Shown here piece by piece: positions 30,635 to 34,165 of a stretch of 34,165 bases of DNA; the stretch's first letter is position 1; each line of letters starts with the position of its first letter. The stretch is from a virus. The stretch lies in the IMG/VR virus record IMGVR_UViG_3300030333_002838, positions 1-34,165 of that record; one strand, written 5' to 3'. Below the pieces are notes generated by a model. That model was not told where the DNA came from. It did no database searches and worked only from the letters and a program-made list of their open reading frames with translations. Position numbers and translations under genes: made by a program.

Positions 30635-32566
30635 TCAGGTCACTCCATCCACAAATCCACGAATTTGTTCGTTTCTAGTATATTGTTCTACAATAGTATC
30701 TTTCAATGCTTCCTTGAAATCTCCAATGACGGTAGGGAAATTAGTTTCAATCGCTTGCATTAGTTGCTCTAAGTCCTTCTCAAAGTCCTTAGAGTTCATG
30801 AGTCGGTCTTTCTTCATACCAATGTCGTATTTGTTGCTGTAGCCGCTTTCCATCAAAGCAACCAATTCCACAACATCTTCCATTAGTAGAGTTTGTGAGT
30901 TGAACTTGCCATCTGTCATTAGTGATTTGCTCTTTTTCCAATTCTCTTTCTCAGGAGTATCCTCAGAATATCTTTCCCTCATGATATCCCTAGTCCTACC
31001 AGTCGAGTAAATCAGTTTACTAATAAACGGGTGATTAATATCATCAGGATTGGAGAGTTTCATCTTGACTGCATCTCCCTTCATGTCAAGTAGGATATTT
31101 GTTCCTGTTCTACCGTCAAGGTCTTTGTTAGCATCTCTTGAAATCTGCCTAGCCCTTGTGTATGAGCCAATTGGCAAATGAGAATTCATTTCTTCTCTAG
31201 CAGCCTTGTATCCTGCCTTATCTGTTCCTCTAAGAGGCATTCCTTCTGTCAAGAACTCCTTTACCGCATCCCAGTCTTGAGTAGGTATTGTCATAGAAAT
31301 AATTCCCTTTTCCTTAGACCTATCTTTGTATGCCTGAGATGCAATTTTGTTTTTATCTACAGTAGGATTTCTCATTTCTCTAAGGAAGTCATCTAATCCT
31401 CTTCTAGTTTTTCCACTAACAGAAACCATGTCATTGAATGCTTGTTGTAAAACATCATCCGTCTTAGCCTTAGACCAATTTTCAGTAAGGGTTTGTAGTA
31501 AGGCTCTTTCCTGCGCTTTCATAGAAATGCCTTGCACCATCTTACCTTCCTTTCGATAAGAGAAATCAGTCTCATCTAATTCTAACTTCTCCTTACCCAT
31601 AATATGCAGTAAAGCAGGAACTATCCTCAATCTATCAGTAGCCAATTTGAAGGCCTTCCCATTCTTCTTCTTAGGGAAAGCAGCAAGTCGCAAATTGGCT
31701 GACATGGGTGCTGTCATTATGAATTCCAAATAGGAAGTCAAGTGAGGGTCTAAGTCATCCTTGTTTATTTTGGCCTTCTCCTCATCAAAGGCTGTATCTG
31801 AAGTTTGGTATAGTGTCTCTTTCACTTGGTTCCTAAACTCAGGGTTCTGATTCAGATAATCGCTGAATGTAGTGCCAGTTGTATTGGAATCGAATTCCTT
31901 TCTAGCAGCAATGAAGTCTTTCTTTCTATCAAAGAATGTCCTTCTACCTATTTTGCCCATATCAAAATAATCTAGGAAATTCTGGTGGTTCCCATTGACT
32001 GCTTCTTGTAATAGTTCGTTTATTTCATCCGTTCTACTTATTTGTGGGGTTTCTTGTGAAGGTAGAGCATCTAAAACCTCCTGAGCCAATTCCTTGACCT
32101 TATCCAAGTCACCTTCCTCAACATCTACCTTGGGATTAAGGACAAGAGGATTGAGTAGTTTCTCATCCCAAGCAGACATATTCAACAGTCTCTTCATATG
32201 CCTACTAGTCGTTCTAGATGTTAGTAGTCCGTTATCTATCATCGTTAGAGTCTGCTCTGGACCGATGCTGATAGGAAGAATAGGATTGCTTTTCACCGAT
32301 TCCTTCTTTATCTCATCAATCAACTCAAGTGCTTTTGATTCCATCTTCTTTAGAGGTATTTGCATAGCACAACCATCTTGGGCGTATCTACTGTTTGAAG
32401 AAGGTGGGCCTTTCCCTTCAGGGCAAGCCATCCCTCTTTGAACCAACTTGTGGCAAGCGAAACAAGACCCACTATAGTGAACTTTTGGCTTTTGGTGGTC
32501 TGCTAGGCTTTTAGGGTCAAATGTCCATTCAGTTCCAACTTTTTTGATTTCGTCTTCCCATGACAT
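30635..32566 (-). CDS. Large tagged protein (MSWEDEIKK start) with N-terminal zinc site
   Basis: A 643-residue protein of unknown family, overlapping the previous gene by one base (TAATG). It starts with a variant of the recurrent N-terminal peptide, M-S-W-E-D-E-I-K-K. Cysteines C35, C38, C48 and C66 form a likely zinc-binding knot straight after the tag. The remainder is mostly helical and charged, without an obvious enzyme motif or membrane segment. Lying just upstream of the terminase and bearing the tag, it may be a large internal virion protein. That role is inference from context, and nothing in the sequence names its chemistry. Confidence 0.8.
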   Translation of the reverse strand: MSWEDEIKKVGTEWTFDPKSLADHQKPKVHYSGSCFACHKLVQRGMACPEGKGPPSSNSRYAQDGCAMQIPLKKMESKALELIDEIKKESVKSNPILPISIGPEQTLTMIDNGLLTSRTTSRHMKRLLNMSAWDEKLLNPLVLNPKVDVEEGDLDKVKELAQEVLDALPSQETPQISRTDEINELLQEAVNGNHQNFLDYFDMGKIGRRTFFDRKKDFIAARKEFDSNTTGTTFSDYLNQNPEFRNQVKETLYQTSDTAFDEEKAKINKDDLDPHLTSYLEFIMTAPMSANLRLAAFPKKKNGKAFKLATDRLRIVPALLHIMGKEKLELDETDFSYRKEGKMVQGISMKAQERALLQTLTENWSKAKTDDVLQQAFNDMVSVSGKTRRGLDDFLREMRNPTVDKNKIASQAYKDRSKEKGIISMTIPTQDWDAVKEFLTEGMPLRGTDKAGYKAAREEMNSHLPIGSYTRARQISRDANKDLDGRTGTNILLDMKGDAVKMKLSNPDDINHPFISKLIYSTGRTRDIMRERYSEDTPEKENWKKSKSLMTDGKFNSQTLLMEDVVELVALMESGYSNKYDIGMKKDRLMNSKDFEKDLEQLMQAIETNFPTVIGDFKEALKDTIVEQYTRNEQIRGFVDGVT

Positions 32567-33003
32567 TAGTATACCACCTTCTTGTATTCCGGCAAGGTTT
32601 CTAGTTTTCTAACTAAGTCAGAAACAACCTGCCTCGCAGTATCGGAAGAGAAGTTAGTATCTAAGTATGCCTTTGCAACAGTGTTCTTCTCACCTAGTAG
32701 CATGACGGACAATCTCAACCAAGAAGAGTCATCCCCACTACCTTCTCTAAAAGTAAGATAGTGTAGGTTCTGACTCTTATTCCATGTAGTGGTATAAGTT
32801 GCATTAGGGAATTCCTTTATGAGTTCTTTACAGGCATCCAACCAAAACTTGAGTGTTTCACCCTCATGAGGAAATGGCTCATTGAACCTACCGGGTGCAT
32901 TTAACTCATCAGGAAGTTCAATATCCTTTAGCATTTCAAACCAATCTATTCCATCCTCTTTGTTAATCTTGAAGGGATTAATGAAAACGCTTTGCCAACT
33001 CAT
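32566..33003 (-). CDS. Tagged protein (MSWQSVF start), unknown function
   Basis: A 145-residue protein. ATG 33003 is preferred over the upstream extension because it forms an ATGA overlap with the previous stop, has GGAGG upstream, and yields the recurrent M-S-W start. The tag is a diverged version here (M-S-W-Q-S-V-F, no Lys at position 8). The rest looks like a compact mixed alpha/beta domain, with a helix near residues 50-62, strands near 68-100 and a C-terminal helix. I see no catalytic motif. It ends one base into the start of the next tagged gene (TAATG). Confidence 0.75.
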   Translation of the reverse strand: MSWQSVFINPFKINKEDGIDWFEMLKDIELPDELNAPGRFNEPFPHEGETLKFWLDACKELIKEFPNATYTTTWNKSQNLHYLTFREGSGDDSSWLRLSVMLLGEKNTVAKAYLDTNFSSDTARQVVSDLVRKLETLPEYKKVVY

Positions 33004-33269
33004 TGCATTTCCTCCCATTCTGTTTCTCTTATCCACTTCCACCTATTTCTATTATCATTTAGAAATATGCGCTTATTTTTTTGATAATTATCTTCATCGG
33101 GAAATTTTTTACTAAACTCCTGAAGACAATCTTGGCAATCATACCAAACGTCAATAGGGCCATATTTGTGTTGAGTGCAATAAAGATTCGACTTGTCTTT
33201 CCCCGTTAAAAATTCAGCCGCATCCCATGTTGGCGGATTTTCTTTTTTCAACATAATTTGCCAACTCAT
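33000..33269 (-). CDS. Tagged small protein (MSWQIMLKK start) with possible zinc site
   Basis: An 89-residue protein. The reading frame is open 13 codons further upstream, but ATG at 33269 is chosen. It lies in an ATGA overlap with the preceding gene, follows a strong GGAGG, and gives the N-terminal peptide M-S-W-Q-I-M-L-K-K that recurs through this window. A CxxH (about residues 31-34) and a CxxC (about 45-48) could bind one metal. The C-terminal third is Trp- and Arg-rich. No family is recognised. The shared start peptide suggests it behaves like the other tagged proteins, possibly as cargo of the procapsid. Confidence 0.75.
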   Translation of the reverse strand: MSWQIMLKKENPPTWDAAEFLTGKDKSNLYCTQHKYGPIDVWYDCQDCLQEFSKKFPDEDNYQKNKRIFLNDNRNRWKWIRETEWEEMQ

Positions 33270-33922
33270 TGCATCTTCTCCTCCATTTGCTTTCTGACAT
33301 CTAGCCAAACTTCGGGATGATTCTGTGCTAGAACCTCCTTGATTACTTGCATCTGATGAACGATAATAGTGTCTTGCCTCTTGTGGACTAACTTGCCCTT
33401 GAACTCCATGAGATACTTCAGGCTCTCACGAATCTCCTTTGCTAGTTTAGTAAGGGAATCAATGTATTTCGCATCCATCTCCTCCTCTCGGAAGAGAATG
33501 TCTATCTTCTCATCTAGCCTGTTGATGTTCTTTGACAGGGAATCTATCTCATTCACTTCCCTCACTGCAATGAGGTTCGCAGCAGACTGCTGGACTAATG
33601 GTTGCAAGTGATTCTTCATGTGCCTCAATACCTGAGCCTCGGTGCAACCCTGTGAAGTAGCGACCTCCGCTACCACTACCTCTCCCGAATGAAGTTGCTC
33701 TTCTAGTTGAACTCTTATGGGACTAGTGCAAATAACGCATTTTGGATTGGATGAATTGTGGAAGTGTCCCATGTGGTTTCTCTGATGCTTACTAGATGTG
33801 CCACTAGCCCAACCCATCCTCTCATCCAATGCATCAGGGGTAGTCTCCATGTTCTCTAGTTCCCGCTCAAACTGCTCGCGGTCTTCATGGTTGCATAGAA
33901 CACATCGCTTTCTGGTAATCAC
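33266..33922 (-). CDS. Tandem CxxC-HTH-HxxxH DNA-binding protein, possible small terminase subunit
   Basis: A 218-residue protein starting with GTG inside a GTGA overlap with the preceding gene. Two zinc-finger-like modules are visible: C7-C10 with H46-H50, and C62-C65 with H101-H105. The spacing is identical, giving an exact 55-residue period, and each has a helix-turn-helix-like stretch between the cysteine and histidine pairs. This resembles the common phage module with a CxxC start, an HTH and an RHxxxHL end. Residues 120-218 are helical and charged, suitable for oligomerisation. Placement upstream of the large terminase and the DNA-binding look make small terminase the best guess. A transcription regulator is the main alternative. 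The DNA-binding module is well supported; the terminase role is inference. Confidence 0.75.
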   Translation of the reverse strand: MITRKRCVLCNHEDREQFERELENMETTPDALDERMGWASGTSSKHQRNHMGHFHNSSNPKCVICTSPIRVQLEEQLHSGEVVVAEVATSQGCTEAQVLRHMKNHLQPLVQQSAANLIAVREVNEIDSLSKNINRLDEKIDILFREEEMDAKYIDSLTKLAKEIRESLKYLMEFKGKLVHKRQDTIIVHQMQVIKEVLAQNHPEVWLDVRKQMEEKMQ

Positions 33923-34146
33923 TGTTGAACACGCTCCATTAGTTGCTTTTGCTCTTCTAGAATCTTCTTCCTTTCCTCAAGGAACTTCTCTTCATTGTCA
34001 CTATGCTTGTCATAAACTTCAGCGATTTTCTGATTAACCTCTTGTAGTTCTTGAACAATTTTCTGATAGTCAGGTGGCTTGATGTATTCCTTTCCTGCAC
34101 CTCCTCCATAATCAGAAGCGAGACTTACTGCCTCTTCTTGAGACAT
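33919..34146 (-). CDS. Small coiled-coil protein of unknown function
   Basis: A 75-residue protein that I do not recognise. The first 25 residues are Gly/Ser-rich and the rest is a highly charged Glu/Lys/Gln heptad-like stretch (about residues 28-75), so a single long helix or coiled coil is likely. It begins with ATG 19 bases from the window edge and no clear ribosome-binding site is visible. Its stop overlaps the GTG start of the next gene (GTGA), which suggests translational coupling with the zinc/HTH protein that follows. Being first in the packaging block it could belong to the terminase complex, but that is only position-based inference. Confidence 0.7.
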   Translation of the reverse strand: MSQEEAVSLASDYGGGAGKEYIKPPDYQKIVQELQEVNQKIAEVYDKHSDNEEKFLEERKKILEEQKQLMERVQQ

Positions 34147-34165
34147 GGGTTTACGAGGAACTTTC

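Noticed and set aside
34147-34165. End of an upstream gene at the right edge
   Set aside because: Nineteen bases are too few to decide whether a coding frame ends here.

Overview
This window looks like the virion-building (packaging, head, connector and tail) region of a tailed virus (Caudoviricetes, HK97-type head), most likely one infecting an archaeon. All genes I can support, about 42, read on the minus strand, so the map runs from high to low coordinates. Coding density is near total. Most neighbours overlap by ATGA/TAATG or sit within 15 bases, and no gap exceeds 80 bases. Clues to an archaeal host are the frequent GGTGA-type ribosome-binding sites, an ATP-dependent DNA ligase with archaeal-style motifs, a possible leaderless TATA promoter, and general likeness to marine archaeal tailed viruses (magrovirus/marthavirus type). 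The host assignment is an inference.

Layout in transcription order. (1) 34146-27760: a small coiled-coil protein, a protein with two exact CxxC-HTH-HxxxH repeats (possible small terminase), two small proteins and two very large unknown proteins. (2) 27753-23093: large terminase, an unknown protein carrying a LAGLIDADG homing-type domain, a 53-residue protein and the portal with inserted zinc ribbons. (3) 23127-18677: about a dozen small or medium unknown proteins, most beginning with the same short peptide, M-[ST]-W-x-x-I-L-K. (4) 18667-13121: a DNA ligase with long extra domains, a prohead protease fused to a scaffold-like tail, the major capsid protein and a probable decoration protein. (5) 13043-7525: a SAP-domain protein, a beta-rich virion candidate, a short tagged protein, two membrane proteins, a Ras/Arf-like small GTPase and three unknown proteins. 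(6) 7520-4059: head-tail connector, small protein, tail-terminator candidate and tail tube. (7) 3971-1: tail assembly chaperone pair joined by a lambda-like -1 frameshift, tape measure, a distal-tail candidate, and a long beta-rich tail/baseplate protein that runs off the left edge. No sheath gene is seen, so a non-contractile tail is favoured.

The most interesting signal is the N-terminal peptide, carried by at least eleven otherwise unrelated proteins. A related W-x-D-V-H motif closes the C-terminus of the protease-scaffold and of a 76-residue neighbour. By analogy with the capsid-targeting sequence of phage T4 internal proteins, I propose that this peptide sends cargo proteins into the procapsid. 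The second is a complete small GTPase (G1, G3, G4 and G5 motifs visible) beside membrane proteins inside a viral structural operon. The third is the G GGA AAA slippery site in the tail chaperone gene. No tRNA, rRNA, CRISPR array, integrase or insertion sequence was seen.
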